The notes: generated by a model from the sequence alone, not told the origin. Shown: positions 1 through 6,786, counted from the stretch's first letter. The stretch: 12,553 nt of DNA from an uncultured Collinsella sp. (GCA_947002045.1 CAMQJB010000056.1:1-12553); one strand, 5' to 3'. A program made the numbers and translations.

Positions 1-27
1 AAGAAAGGCCTCCATCACTGGAGGCCT
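1..27 (-). terminator. Duplicate of the tRNA-Val terminator
   Basis: Inverted arms AGGCCTCC (6-13) and GGAGGCCT (20-27) enclose a 6-nt loop. On the minus strand the hairpin is followed by TTCTT up to the window edge, so the U tract may continue outside. It is an exact copy of the hairpin at 191-212. Confidence 0.7.
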
Positions 28-37
28 AACAATTCAA

Positions 38-55
38 TGGTGGGCGATGAGGGAT
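38..55 (-). pseudogene. 3' fragment of tRNA-Val
   Basis: On the minus strand these 18 nt equal tRNA-Val positions 59-76: the end of the T loop, the 3' half of the T stem, the 3' acceptor strand, the discriminator A and CCA. No 5' acceptor strand, D arm or anticodon arm can be found in the adjoining bases, so this is a fragment and not a second tRNA gene. Confidence 0.85.
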
Positions 56-185
56 GTCCGCGTGCGGCTTCGCCGCCCGCGCCCCGCTTCGGGCCTACGG
101 CCCTCGCGTGCTGCGCTTGAAAACGCTTCGCGTTTCCTCAGCTCCGCACCCTTGCGGGTTCGAATCCCATGTACCGGGCACAAAA
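56..185. other. GC-rich block of small perfect hairpins between the two repeats
   Basis: No credible gene lies here. The segment holds consecutive short inverted repeats: GCGGC/GCCGC with loop TTC (64-76), CCCG/CGGG with loop CTT (83-93), GGGCC/GGCCC with loop TAC (91-103, overlapping the previous one), AAACGC/GCGTTT with loop TTC (121-135) and ACCC/GGGT with loop TTGC (148-159). A tRNA T-arm-like GGGTTCGAATCCC follows at 156-168 in plus orientation. On the minus strand three of the loops read GAA, GTA and GAA, which is the GNA triloop type known to make very stable DNA mini-hairpins. Origin and role are unknown to me. Confidence 0.75.
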
Positions 186-212
186 AAGAAAGGCCTCCAT
201 CACTGGAGGCCT
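182..212 (-). terminator. Rho-independent terminator of tRNA-Val
   Basis: Perfect 8-bp stem AGGCCTCC (191-198) with GGAGGCCT (205-212) and a 6-nt loop. On the minus strand it is followed by TTCTTTTTT (complement of 182-190). It lies 10 nt past the encoded CCA of tRNA-Val, the expected position for its terminator. Confidence 0.9.
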
Positions 213-240
213 AACAATTCAATGGTGGGCGATGAGGGAT
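186..240. repeat. 55-bp direct repeat, right copy (inside intact tRNA-Val locus)
   Basis: Identical to bases 1-55, offset by 185 bp. It covers the 3' end of the intact tRNA-Val gene (223-240), the spacer and the terminator hairpin. A duplicated tRNA 3' end is what site-specific integration at a tRNA gene leaves behind. Unequal recombination between tandem tRNA genes would give the same picture. Confidence 0.95.
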
Positions 241-298
241 TCGAACCCCCAGCCTTGTGCGTGTAAAGCACCTGCGCTAACCGTTGCGCCAATCGCCC
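223..298 (-). tRNA. tRNA-Val, anticodon UAC
   Basis: The minus strand folds as a complete 76-nt cloverleaf. The acceptor stem is GGGCGAT with ATCGCCC. The D arm is GCGC/GCGC. The anticodon loop is TTTACAC, giving anticodon UAC (valine). The T arm is GGGGG-TTCGAAT-CCCTC, followed by discriminator A and a genome-encoded CCA. The only flaw is a G·A mismatch at the top of the anticodon stem (27-43). It has its own promoter upstream and terminator downstream. Its 3' end is duplicated at 38-55. Confidence 0.95.
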
Positions 299-308
299 GC
301 AGGGATTG

Positions 309-336
309 AGTATAGCGGAAACCCTGCGTGGTTCAC
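309..336 (-). promoter_or_regulatory. Probable promoter of tRNA-Val
   Basis: On the minus strand TATACT (309-314) matches the -10 consensus in five of six bases and lies 10 nt before the tRNA 5' end. That would give an almost leaderless precursor. The best -35 is a weak GTGAAC (331-336) at 16-bp spacing. The -10 is bracketed by an inverted repeat, GCAGGG (299-304) and CCCTGC (322-327). No clear terminator for asnB lies in this gap, so read-through from asnB is also possible. Confidence 0.5.
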
Positions 337-355
337 CGCTAATTCATAACGAAAA

Positions 356-2224
356 CTAAGCGGCGACTTTAGCGCCCTTGTTCTCGTCGATAAAGAAGCG
401 CTTGTACCAGATGAGGAACGTCAGCGTGGTATAGATCTTGCGCTGGTTGAGCGCGCGGCCCTTAAAGTGATCGTCGAGCAGTTTCATGAGCGCATCGGTG
501 TCAAAGAAATCAGCAGCCCACGGTGCGGTGAAGTATTCCTTTACGTAGTCGTAGTACTTTTGCTCGCGCAGCCAGAACTTGACCGGTACGGGGAAGCCCA
601 CCTTCTTGCGCGTTGCCCACTCGTCGGGCAGCGTGCGGTTGGCAGCGTGACGCAGGACGAGCTTGCAGCCTTCTTCGTTAACACGGTAGTTGGCGGGAAT
701 GTGCTCGGCAAACTCCATGACCTTCTTGTCCAGGAACGGGACGCGAAGCTCCAGAGAATGCGCCATGCACATCTTGTCGGCCTTGAGCAGAATGTCGCCC
801 GGTAGCCACATGTTCATATCCAGATACTGTTTCTTGGAAAGCTCGCAGCAGTCGGGAACCTGCTTGTAGTACTCGGCGCACATCTCGGCGGCGTTCTTGC
901 CGGTGTCATAAGCGGGCTTGAGCACCTCGTCGACTTCGGAGGGATCGAACACCTTTGCCTGACCCACATACCAGCGCTCGGGAACCTCGGCGCATTTCGT
1001 CAGGAAGTTGTGGCCCTTAAAGTAGGGGAGATGCTGAACGAGTGAGCCCAGGGCGCGACGTACGCCGAGCGGCACGCGCTTCTTAAAGGTGCGCATCTCG
1101 GGGGTGTCCTCGTACCACTCATAGCCGGCAAACAGCTCGTCGGCACCCTCGCCCGAAAGGACGACGGTGACCTCCTTGGAAGCCATCTGCGCCAGATAGT
1201 ACAGCGGCACGCTGGACAGGTTCGATTGCGGCTCGTCCATGTGGTACTGGATATCGGGCAGTGCATCAAAGAACTCATCGGCGGTAATCATCTTGCGCAC
1301 GTTCTTGATGCCCAGCTTGTCGGAAAGCTCGGCGGCGTAGTTGGTCTCGTTGAAGTTCTTGTAATCGAAGCCGACAGAATACGTGGTGTCGGGCATGAGA
1401 CAGGCGGCAATGTAGCTGGAGTCCACACCGCCAGAAAGGAACGAGCCCACCTTAACATCGGCGATTCGGTGCGCAGCGACGCTTTCGTGCACGACCTTGT
1501 CGCACTCGTCCACGTACTCCTCGAAGGTCTTGGAGTTGTCGTCGGTGAAGTCACAGCTCCAGTAACGCTTGATGTCCATGGTGTTGGTCGTCAGGTCATA
1601 CGTAAAGCAATGCGCCGGGGCAAGCTTGAACACGCCCTTAAAGAAGGTCTCCTCCGTGGCGGGGAATTGCAGCGTCAGGTAGGGGCGCAGCGCGTCGTGG
1701 TTGACAGCCTTCTCAAACTTGGGATGGTCCAGGAAGCTCTTGATCTCGGAGCCAAACAGCAGCGAGCCATCGGATGCCTGGTAGTAATAGAACGGCTTGA
1801 TACCAAAGATGTCACGAGCACCAAAGAGTTTGTTCTTGTTCTGGTCGTGAATCACGAACGCGTACATGCCGCGCAGACGGTTGACCAGGTCCTCGCCCCA
1901 CTCCTCGTAACCGTGTACCAGGACTTCGGTATCAGCGTTGCAGTGGAAGGCGTAGCCGGCCGCCTCCAGCTCGGCGCGAAGCTCCTGGAAGTTGTAGATC
2001 TCTCCGTTGAAGACAATCGTGACCTTGCCGTCGTCGCTCGACATGGGCTGGGCTCCAGCTTCGGAAAGATCGAGAATCGAAAGACGACGGAAGCCAAGGG
2101 CAACGTTGTCGACGATATGCTGTCCGCCCATATCGGGACCACGGTGGATGATGCGATTCATCATGGCCGTGAGAACCAGCTCACTCTGTTCATCTGTACC
2201 GGTAAAACCGACAAAACCGCACAT
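356..2224 (-). CDS. asnB: Asparagine synthetase, glutamine-hydrolysing (class B)
   Basis: Makes asparagine from aspartate, glutamine and ATP in the cytosol. The protein is 622 aa, close to the longer bacterial AsnB/AsnO forms. The N-terminal nucleophile glutaminase domain (about 1-210) begins Met-Cys, so Cys2 is exposed after Met removal. Arg49, Asn74-Gly75-Glu76 and Asp98 fall at the same numbers as the glutamine-site residues of E. coli AsnB. The synthetase domain has the pyrophosphate loop SGGVDSS (264-270) and SGEGADE (357-363). I chose the start at 2224 because it puts Cys at position 2 and has AAGGAT just upstream. An in-frame extension to 2359 would add 45 residues, block Cys2 and run into a hairpin. 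All motifs are intact. The gene runs opposite to the murE cluster, so it is its own unit, possibly controlled by the hairpins in its leader. Confidence 0.96.
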   Translation of the reverse strand: MCGFVGFTGTDEQSELVLTAMMNRIIHRGPDMGGQHIVDNVALGFRRLSILDLSEAGAQPMSSDDGKVTIVFNGEIYNFQELRAELEAAGYAFHCNADTEVLVHGYEEWGEDLVNRLRGMYAFVIHDQNKNKLFGARDIFGIKPFYYYQASDGSLLFGSEIKSFLDHPKFEKAVNHDALRPYLTLQFPATEETFFKGVFKLAPAHCFTYDLTTNTMDIKRYWSCDFTDDNSKTFEEYVDECDKVVHESVAAHRIADVKVGSFLSGGVDSSYIAACLMPDTTYSVGFDYKNFNETNYAAELSDKLGIKNVRKMITADEFFDALPDIQYHMDEPQSNLSSVPLYYLAQMASKEVTVVLSGEGADELFAGYEWYEDTPEMRTFKKRVPLGVRRALGSLVQHLPYFKGHNFLTKCAEVPERWYVGQAKVFDPSEVDEVLKPAYDTGKNAAEMCAEYYKQVPDCCELSKKQYLDMNMWLPGDILLKADKMCMAHSLELRVPFLDKKVMEFAEHIPANYRVNEEGCKLVLRHAANRTLPDEWATRKKVGFPVPVKFWLREQKYYDYVKEYFTAPWAADFFDTDALMKLLDDHFKGRALNQRKIYTTLTFLIWYKRFFIDENKGAKVAA

Positions 2225-2256
2225 GCAAGATCCTTTCTGCTGACGGCTCAGGTGTA

Positions 2257-2277
2257 CTGCCGCAAGGATTGCGGCAG
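2257..2277 (-). promoter_or_regulatory. Hairpin in the asnB 5' leader
   Basis: Perfect 9-bp stem, CTGCCGCAA (2257-2265) with TTGCGGCAG (2269-2277) and a 3-nt loop, about 33 nt upstream of the asnB start codon. There is no U tract, so it is not a terminator. It could stabilise the mRNA or be a protein-binding site. Function is unknown. Confidence 0.5.
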
Positions 2278-2349
2278 CTGATGTCAAATAATCTTTACTA
2301 TCATGCCAATCTTTTGTTTCGTGATAGGGCATAAGCGCCGAGCGAACCG

Positions 2350-2394
2350 AAAAAACCACGTCCCGATCTTCAGGCGAAGCGGCGGGACGTGGTT
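2350..2394 (-). terminator. Terminator-like hairpin upstream of asnB (possible attenuator)
   Basis: A 12-bp perfect stem, AACCACGTCCCG (2354-2365) with CGGGACGTGGTT (2383-2394). Its 17-nt loop contains a second small stem (CTTC/GAAG). On the minus strand the stem runs into TTTT (complement of 2350-2353), so six U follow the GG. It lies about 126 nt before the asnB start codon and points at asnB. No gene on the minus strand ends to its right, so it either ends an unseen transcript or attenuates asnB. Confidence 0.75.
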
Positions 2395-2623
2395 GCGAAC
2401 GCTATGTTAAAGAACAGCACCCAGATTTCCTTGGTTTTACACGGGGTTAACACTGTTGCCATTTATTAGACCACGGCACAGTCCATGCAATTTTTTAGAA
2501 GGCTGTGATGCGCGCAAGGTCAGGTGGCATATTAGGATGGTTGATAATACAGAATGTTTCATCGTTTCTGCCGCGGGACGCCTTCTGCCCTTTAAGGCTG
2601 AATTTAGCGAGAGAGGTCTTTGT

Positions 2624-4141
2624 ATGTCGAGTCCGACACAAGAGAAGCTAACTCTGAAGCGCTATATAGAGTTGCTCGAGGAAGATGACCTTGTTGTTTC
2701 CAGACCGAGTGCTTCGTGCGACCAGCGCATTGAGTTTGCGACTGATGACTCGCGCCAGGTGCGTCCGGGCACGTTGTTTGTCTGCAAAGGCCGTGCGTTT
2801 AAGCGCGAGTACCTGCTTTCGGCAATCGCCGATGGCGCCGTGGCCTACGTTTCCGAGGTCGATTACGATGTTGATCTTCCCGCGGTGATTGTGAGCGATA
2901 TTCGTCGCACGCTCGCCGTGGTGGCAGATGCCTTTTATGGGCACCCGTCGGGTAAGGTGAAGGTCTGCGCCTTTACAGGCACCAAGGGCAAGTCGACCTG
3001 CAGCTTTTATCTGCGCGGCATCCTCGCCAACGAGGCCAAGCTTACGGGCTGTCATCGACCCGCTCTTAATACGGGCATTGAGTTCGACGACGGCATCGAG
3101 ACGGGCCCTTCCAAGCTGACGACCCCCGAATCCTTCCTGCTGCAGTCTCGCATCGCACATGCTGCGGAGGCGGGTGCCCCGTGGCTGGTTATGGAGGCAT
3201 CGAGTCAGGGCCTCAAATACGAGCGCACGGGCAAGATTGACTTTGAAGTCGGCGCCTTTACCAATATCGGCGAGGATCACATTTCGCCGATTGAGCATCC
3301 GACGCTCGAGGATTACTTTGCCAGCAAGCTCAAAATCTTCTCGCAGAGCCGTTTTGCCGTGGTCAATCTCGATATGGATAAGGTCGATCGCGTGCTCGAG
3401 GCGGCATCTCGTTGCGAACGTACGGTGACGTTCTCCCTGACCGACGAGCGTGCCGACGTGCTTGCGCTGGCGATTCGCAATGGCGACTGCGGCGTGGTGG
3501 CAACGGTGCGCACGCCCCGTTTTACGCGTGACATTGTGATTCCCACGCCGGTTAAGTTCAATGTGTCCAACGCGCTTGCCGCTATTGCCTGCGCCGAGGC
3601 CCTGGGCATTTCCGAAGAGGGTATCGTCCATGGCTTTGAGGGCGTCTTCGTTCCCGGTCGTATGGAGCTCTATCCGTCCGTATCGGGCAAAATCCTGGGC
3701 ATCGTCGATTTTGCACATAACGGCATGAGCCTCGAGACACTCCTGCGCGACTTGCGCGAGAACTATCCCGAGCGCGAGCTGGCGGTTGTATTTGGCGCTA
3801 CGGGCGGTAAGGGTGTCGATCGACGCACCACGATGGGCATCGCCGCTGGCAAGTATGCCGACCGAATCGTGATTACCGAGGATGACCCCGGCCCCGAGGA
3901 TGTCGAGGACATCTGCGCCGAGATCGCGCGCAACGTTCAAGCGCAGGGAAATGATAACTGGCAAATCGTGACTGATCGCGTTGCCGCTATCGAGACTGCC
4001 GTGCGCGAAACTGTCCGTCCTGCCGTGGTCATCGTGACCGGTAAGGGCGAGGAAGAGTGTATGCTGCGCAAGAACGGACCCGAGCCTTGTGAGCGCGACG
4101 GTTCGATTCTCAAGCGCACCCTTGCGGCGTACGACGCCTAG
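2624..4141 (+). CDS. murE: MurE-type UDP-MurNAc-dipeptide ligase, probably not DAP-specific
   Basis: Predicted to add the third residue to UDP-MurNAc-L-Ala-D-Glu in cytosolic peptidoglycan synthesis. The protein is 505 aa with the Mur ligase order. The N-terminal UDP-substrate domain covers about 1-110. The ATP-binding domain has TGTKGKST (118-125; usual form TGTNGKT), MEASS (190-194), NIGEDH (214-219) and a Lys at 235 or 237 suited to carbamylation. The C-terminal domain has VPGRME (343-348), DFAHN (362-366) and a GKGEE loop (473-477). The third-residue loop reads DDPG (420-423) where DAP-adding enzymes have DNPR. Arginine is absent, so lysine or ornithine is more likely. The start at 2624 has AGAGG upstream; an in-frame TTG at 2456 has no ribosome site and encodes nothing conserved. 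A Mur ligase paralogue of other specificity remains possible. Confidence 0.82.
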   Translation: MSSPTQEKLTLKRYIELLEEDDLVVSRPSASCDQRIEFATDDSRQVRPGTLFVCKGRAFKREYLLSAIADGAVAYVSEVDYDVDLPAVIVSDIRRTLAVVADAFYGHPSGKVKVCAFTGTKGKSTCSFYLRGILANEAKLTGCHRPALNTGIEFDDGIETGPSKLTTPESFLLQSRIAHAAEAGAPWLVMEASSQGLKYERTGKIDFEVGAFTNIGEDHISPIEHPTLEDYFASKLKIFSQSRFAVVNLDMDKVDRVLEAASRCERTVTFSLTDERADVLALAIRNGDCGVVATVRTPRFTRDIVIPTPVKFNVSNALAAIACAEALGISEEGIVHGFEGVFVPGRMELYPSVSGKILGIVDFAHNGMSLETLLRDLRENYPERELAVVFGATGGKGVDRRTTMGIAAGKYADRIVITEDDPGPEDVEDICAEIARNVQAQGNDNWQIVTDRVAAIETAVRETVRPAVVIVTGKGEEECMLRKNGPEPCERDGSILKRTLAAYDA

Positions 4142-4171
4142 ACCAGCCCCTTCTATGTAAACGGAGTGACC

Positions 4172-5083
4172 ATGTCCCACAACATCCTGCCGACCGTTGC
4201 CGAGCTTTCGGGCGAGGTGCGCGAGCGTCTTGCCAAGGTCAAGTATGTCTTTACCGATCTGGACGCCACGATGCTCGCCCCCGGCTCGTGTGTACTGCGC
4301 GATAACGACGGCAATCCCTCGACCAAGCTCGTCGAGGCGGTTGTCGCGCTCGCTCGTGCCGGCATCCAGGTGGTCCCCACCTCGGGTCGCAATCGCACCA
4401 TGATCCATGAGGACGCCCGCGTGCTCGGCCTCAACTCCTACATCGGCGAGATGGGCGGCCTGGTCATGTACGACCTCAAGGCCAACGACTGGGAGTACCT
4501 GACGGGCGACATGCCCTACGACCCCGCCTGCGGTCTCACGCCGCACCAGGTGATCGAGCAGACCGGCGTGTGCGAGAAGATCCTTGCCCGCTGGCCGCAC
4601 AAGATCGAATACCACAACGACATGTCGACCGGCTACAAGTACCGTGAGGTCACCGTCGGCATGCGCGGCGATGTGCCCGACGATGAGGTCCAGGCCATCC
4701 TGGACGAGGCCGGCTGCGGTCTGGTCTGGGCTTGCAACGGCCATCTGACTCACCTGTCCAAGCCGACGACGCTCGAGCTTAATCGCGTCGAGGACGGCCG
4801 CGCCTACAACATCAACCCGGCGGGCCTCAACAACGGCGTTGCCATGGCGCGCTTCTGCGAGCACGTGGGGAGCGAGCGCGAGGAGACGCTTGCGCGCGGC
4901 GACTCCGAGTCCGACTTCTACATGGCCGACCATGTTGGCATGTTCTGCCTGGTCGAGAACGGTCTGACGAGCGCCGGTGCCCCGGAGTTCTTGGATGCCT
5001 GCGACAATGCCTATATTACGCGCGGCAAGATTGTCGACGGTTGGGTGGCAACGGCCGAGCTGCTCGTCGCGGCTCGTTCGTAG
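4172..5083 (+). CDS. Cof-like HAD-superfamily hydrolase
   Basis: A 303-aa HAD protein with a C2-type cap, in the Cof / mannosyl-phosphoglycerate phosphatase-like group. Such enzymes hydrolyse small phosphorylated metabolites through an aspartyl-phosphate. Motif I is TDLDATM (28-34), with nucleophile Asp29 and acid/base Asp31. Motif II is PTSGR (69-73). Motif IV is GDSESD (243-248). At the usual motif III position (family form roughly NKG) the sequence is GLNNG (218-222), so the expected lysine is Asn221. That may weaken the activity, or another residue may serve. The start ATG at 4172 has ACGGAG 5 nt upstream; a GTG six bases earlier overlaps that site. It lies 30 nt after murE and 51 nt before murI, so co-transcription is likely. 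The substrate cannot be told from sequence. Confidence 0.85.
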   Translation: MSHNILPTVAELSGEVRERLAKVKYVFTDLDATMLAPGSCVLRDNDGNPSTKLVEAVVALARAGIQVVPTSGRNRTMIHEDARVLGLNSYIGEMGGLVMYDLKANDWEYLTGDMPYDPACGLTPHQVIEQTGVCEKILARWPHKIEYHNDMSTGYKYREVTVGMRGDVPDDEVQAILDEAGCGLVWACNGHLTHLSKPTTLELNRVEDGRAYNINPAGLNNGVAMARFCEHVGSEREETLARGDSESDFYMADHVGMFCLVENGLTSAGAPEFLDACDNAYITRGKIVDGWVATAELLVAARS

Positions 5084-5134
5084 CGCGACGCATCACGAGT
5101 GGTCGCATTTTTCGAGAGAGAATCTGGTGAGGTA

Positions 5135-6019
5135 ATGTCCGATATCGATAATCTGGCCGGGGACACGCGTCCGATCGGCGTGTTCGACTCGGGCCTGGGC
5201 GGCTTAACGGTCGCGCGCGCGATTGCAACGGCGCTTCCGCACGAGTCCGTCTACTATTTCGGTGACACTAAGCGCTGCCCTTATGGCACCCGCACCGAGG
5301 ACGAGGTTCGCTCGTTTGCGCTGCAGGCGGGCCGCTGGCTATCGAGGCACGACGTTAAGATCATGGTCATCGCCTGCAACACGGCGACCGCCGCGGCCTT
5401 GCGTCTGGCTCAGCAAGTGCTCGACGTTCCCGTGATCGGCGTGATCGCCCCGGGCGCACGCGCCGCCATCAACAGCACGCGTACGCGCCGCGTGGGCGTG
5501 CTCGCCACCAACCTCACCATTCGCTCGGGCGCCTACACGCGCGCCATCCAGGATTTGGATGCTGGTGTCGATGTGTATGGCTGTCCGGCCTCGAGCTTTG
5601 TCGAGGTCGTCGAGCACGAGCTCGCCTCGGGCGCGCATCTGCAGGAGCAGTGGCTCGAGAACGAGGATATTTTTGATACGCCAGCCGTTCGCGCGCTGGT
5701 CGGCGCCACAGTCGAGCCGCTGCACGATCGCGGCATCGATACCGTGGTGCTCGGCTGTACGCACTTCCCGCTGCTGGTGGGTCCCATCCGCCATGCGCTG
5801 GGACCCGGGGTGCGCGTGGTGAGCTCCGCCGAGGAGACCACCCGCGAGCTGACCGATATCCTCACGCGCCGTGAGCAGCTGGCGGGCGATACCGCCGAGC
5901 CACAGCATCGCTTTGCCACCACGTCTGACAACATTGCCGAGTTTGCGGTGGCGGGTAGCTTTATCTTTGGCCAGCCGCTTAAAAGCATTGAGCATGTCGA
6001 TATCGACGAACTCGGTTAG
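5135..6019 (+). CDS. murI: Glutamate racemase
   Basis: Converts L-glutamate to D-glutamate for the second position of the peptidoglycan stem peptide. The protein is 294 aa, normal for the family. It has VFDSGLGG (16-23) with the Asp-Ser pair, YFGDT (41-45) and PYG (49-51). The two catalytic cysteines are Cys81 in ACNTA and Cys208 in LGCTH, with His210 beside the second. I chose ATG at 5135, preceded by GGTGAGG at short spacing; GTG at 5099 would add 12 non-conserved residues and has no ribosome site. The gene follows murE and the HAD gene. murI next to rph and rdgB resembles the racE-rph-ysnA neighbourhood of Bacillus subtilis. Confidence 0.95.
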   Translation: MSDIDNLAGDTRPIGVFDSGLGGLTVARAIATALPHESVYYFGDTKRCPYGTRTEDEVRSFALQAGRWLSRHDVKIMVIACNTATAAALRLAQQVLDVPVIGVIAPGARAAINSTRTRRVGVLATNLTIRSGAYTRAIQDLDAGVDVYGCPASSFVEVVEHELASGAHLQEQWLENEDIFDTPAVRALVGATVEPLHDRGIDTVVLGCTHFPLLVGPIRHALGPGVRVVSSAEETTRELTDILTRREQLAGDTAEPQHRFATTSDNIAEFAVAGSFIFGQPLKSIEHVDIDELG

Positions 6020-6072
6020 GCTCGCAATGTCGCCGGAGGCTTCGCCACATCTTTTGCCGAAAGGATAGTTCC

Positions 6073-6786
6073 ATGGAATACATGCAGGTCAACCGCGCCA
6101 ACGGCCGCGCCGCAAACGAGCTGCGCCCCGTTAAGCTCACCCGCGGCGTCATGAAGCACGCCCACGGCTCGTGCCTGGCGGAGTTCGGCGACACGCGCGT
6201 ACTGTGCGCCGCCACCATCGAGGAGGGTGTGCCGGGTTGGCGCAAGGGCGCCAAGGCCGGCTGGGTAACGGCGGAATATGCGATGCTGCCGGCCTCGACC
6301 GGTAAACGCTGCAAGCGCGAGCATGCCAACCGCAAGGGCCGCTCCATGGAGATCGAGCGGCTTATCGGCCGCAGCCTGCGTACCGTCGTCAACATGAAGG
6401 CGCTCGGCGAGTACACCGTTACCGTCGACTGCGATGTGATCCAGGCCGATGGCGGCACGCGTACGGCGAGCATTACCGGCGCCTGGGTGGCGCTGCACGA
6501 CGCCCTTGCCATGTGGGTCGAGGCGGGCAAACTCGAGCGCATCCCGCTCACGGGCCAGGTTGCCGCCATTTCCATGGGCGTCGTCGACGGCAACACCCTG
6601 CTCGACTTGGATTATTCCGAGGACAGCCACGCCGAGGTCGACATGAACCTCGTCGCCACCGATTCCGGTGAGATGATCGAACTCCAGGGTACCGGCGAGC
6701 AGGCGCCCTTCGACCGCAAGCGTCTCAACGCCCTGCTCGACCTGGGCGATAAGGGTATCGCCGAGCTCATCGAGCTTCAGCGCTAA
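6073..6786 (+). CDS. rph: Ribonuclease PH
   Basis: Phosphorolytic 3'-5' exoribonuclease that trims tRNA 3' ends; the family works as a hexamer. The protein is 237 aa, the usual size. It starts with NRANGR (family form RPDGR), then EFGDTRVLC (37-45) and GWVTAEYAMLP (63-73). The phosphate-site arginines are in KGRSMEI (Arg90) and GGTRTASITGA (Arg130). The metal-site region EDSHAEVDMN (183-192) has Asp184 and Asp190. AAAGGA lies about 7 nt before the ATG. It is 53 nt after murI with no terminator seen, so the two may share a transcript. A strong hairpin follows the stop codon. Confidence 0.96.
   Translation: MEYMQVNRANGRAANELRPVKLTRGVMKHAHGSCLAEFGDTRVLCAATIEEGVPGWRKGAKAGWVTAEYAMLPASTGKRCKREHANRKGRSMEIERLIGRSLRTVVNMKALGEYTVTVDCDVIQADGGTRTASITGAWVALHDALAMWVEAGKLERIPLTGQVAAISMGVVDGNTLLDLDYSEDSHAEVDMNLVATDSGEMIELQGTGEQAPFDRKRLNALLDLGDKGIAELIELQR

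Larger units (their letters stand above)
1..55. repeat. 55-bp direct repeat, left copy (tRNA-Val tail plus terminator)
   Basis: Bases 1-55 are identical to 186-240. The copy holds, read on the minus strand, the last 18 nt of the tRNA-Val gene including CCA, a short linker, and the terminator hairpin. Identity stops sharply on the inner side at 56 (G here, T at 241). The outer limit is unknown because the window starts here. Confidence 0.95.
2225..2623. other. Divergent asnB-murE intergenic region (399 bp, no gene seen)
   Basis: Contains a 9-bp hairpin in the asnB leader (2257-2277), a terminator-like hairpin on the minus strand (2350-2394), and about 230 AT-richer bases before murE. The murE start has AGAGG about 8 nt upstream. 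A possible murE -10 is GATAAT at 2543-2548, but no matching -35 is evident. For asnB I could not find a convincing -35/-10 pair between the hairpin and the gene. I recognise no T-box motif. Confidence 0.7.

Noticed and set aside
1..240. CRISPR-like repeat
   Set aside because: Only two copies, the repeat is a tRNA tail plus terminator, and the spacer is 130 bp.
54..266. Plus-strand open frame of 70 codons across the repeat and tRNA-Val
   Set aside because: It runs through the hairpin block and antisense to an intact tRNA, has no ribosome site and no recognisable domain; I judge it an artefact.
2225..2359. 45-residue N-terminal extension of AsnB
   Set aside because: It would bury the catalytic Cys2 and start inside the terminator-like hairpin; ATG at 2224 has a good ribosome site.
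2370..2462. Minus-strand 30-residue leader peptide ending in the loop of the asnB hairpin
   Set aside because: It overlaps the hairpin as a leader peptide would, but has no ribosome site and only one Asn codon, so the case is too weak.
2350..2600. T-box riboswitch upstream of asnB
   Set aside because: I could not find the conserved T-box sequence or a specifier-loop structure.
2456..2623. 56-residue N-terminal extension of MurE from a TTG
   Set aside because: No ribosome site, no similarity to the Mur ligase N-terminus, and a good start at 2624.
2648..4933. Very long minus-strand open frame opposite murE and the HAD gene
   Set aside because: It is antisense to two well-supported genes. High GC at third codon positions leaves few stops in this frame, and the protein shows no family motif.
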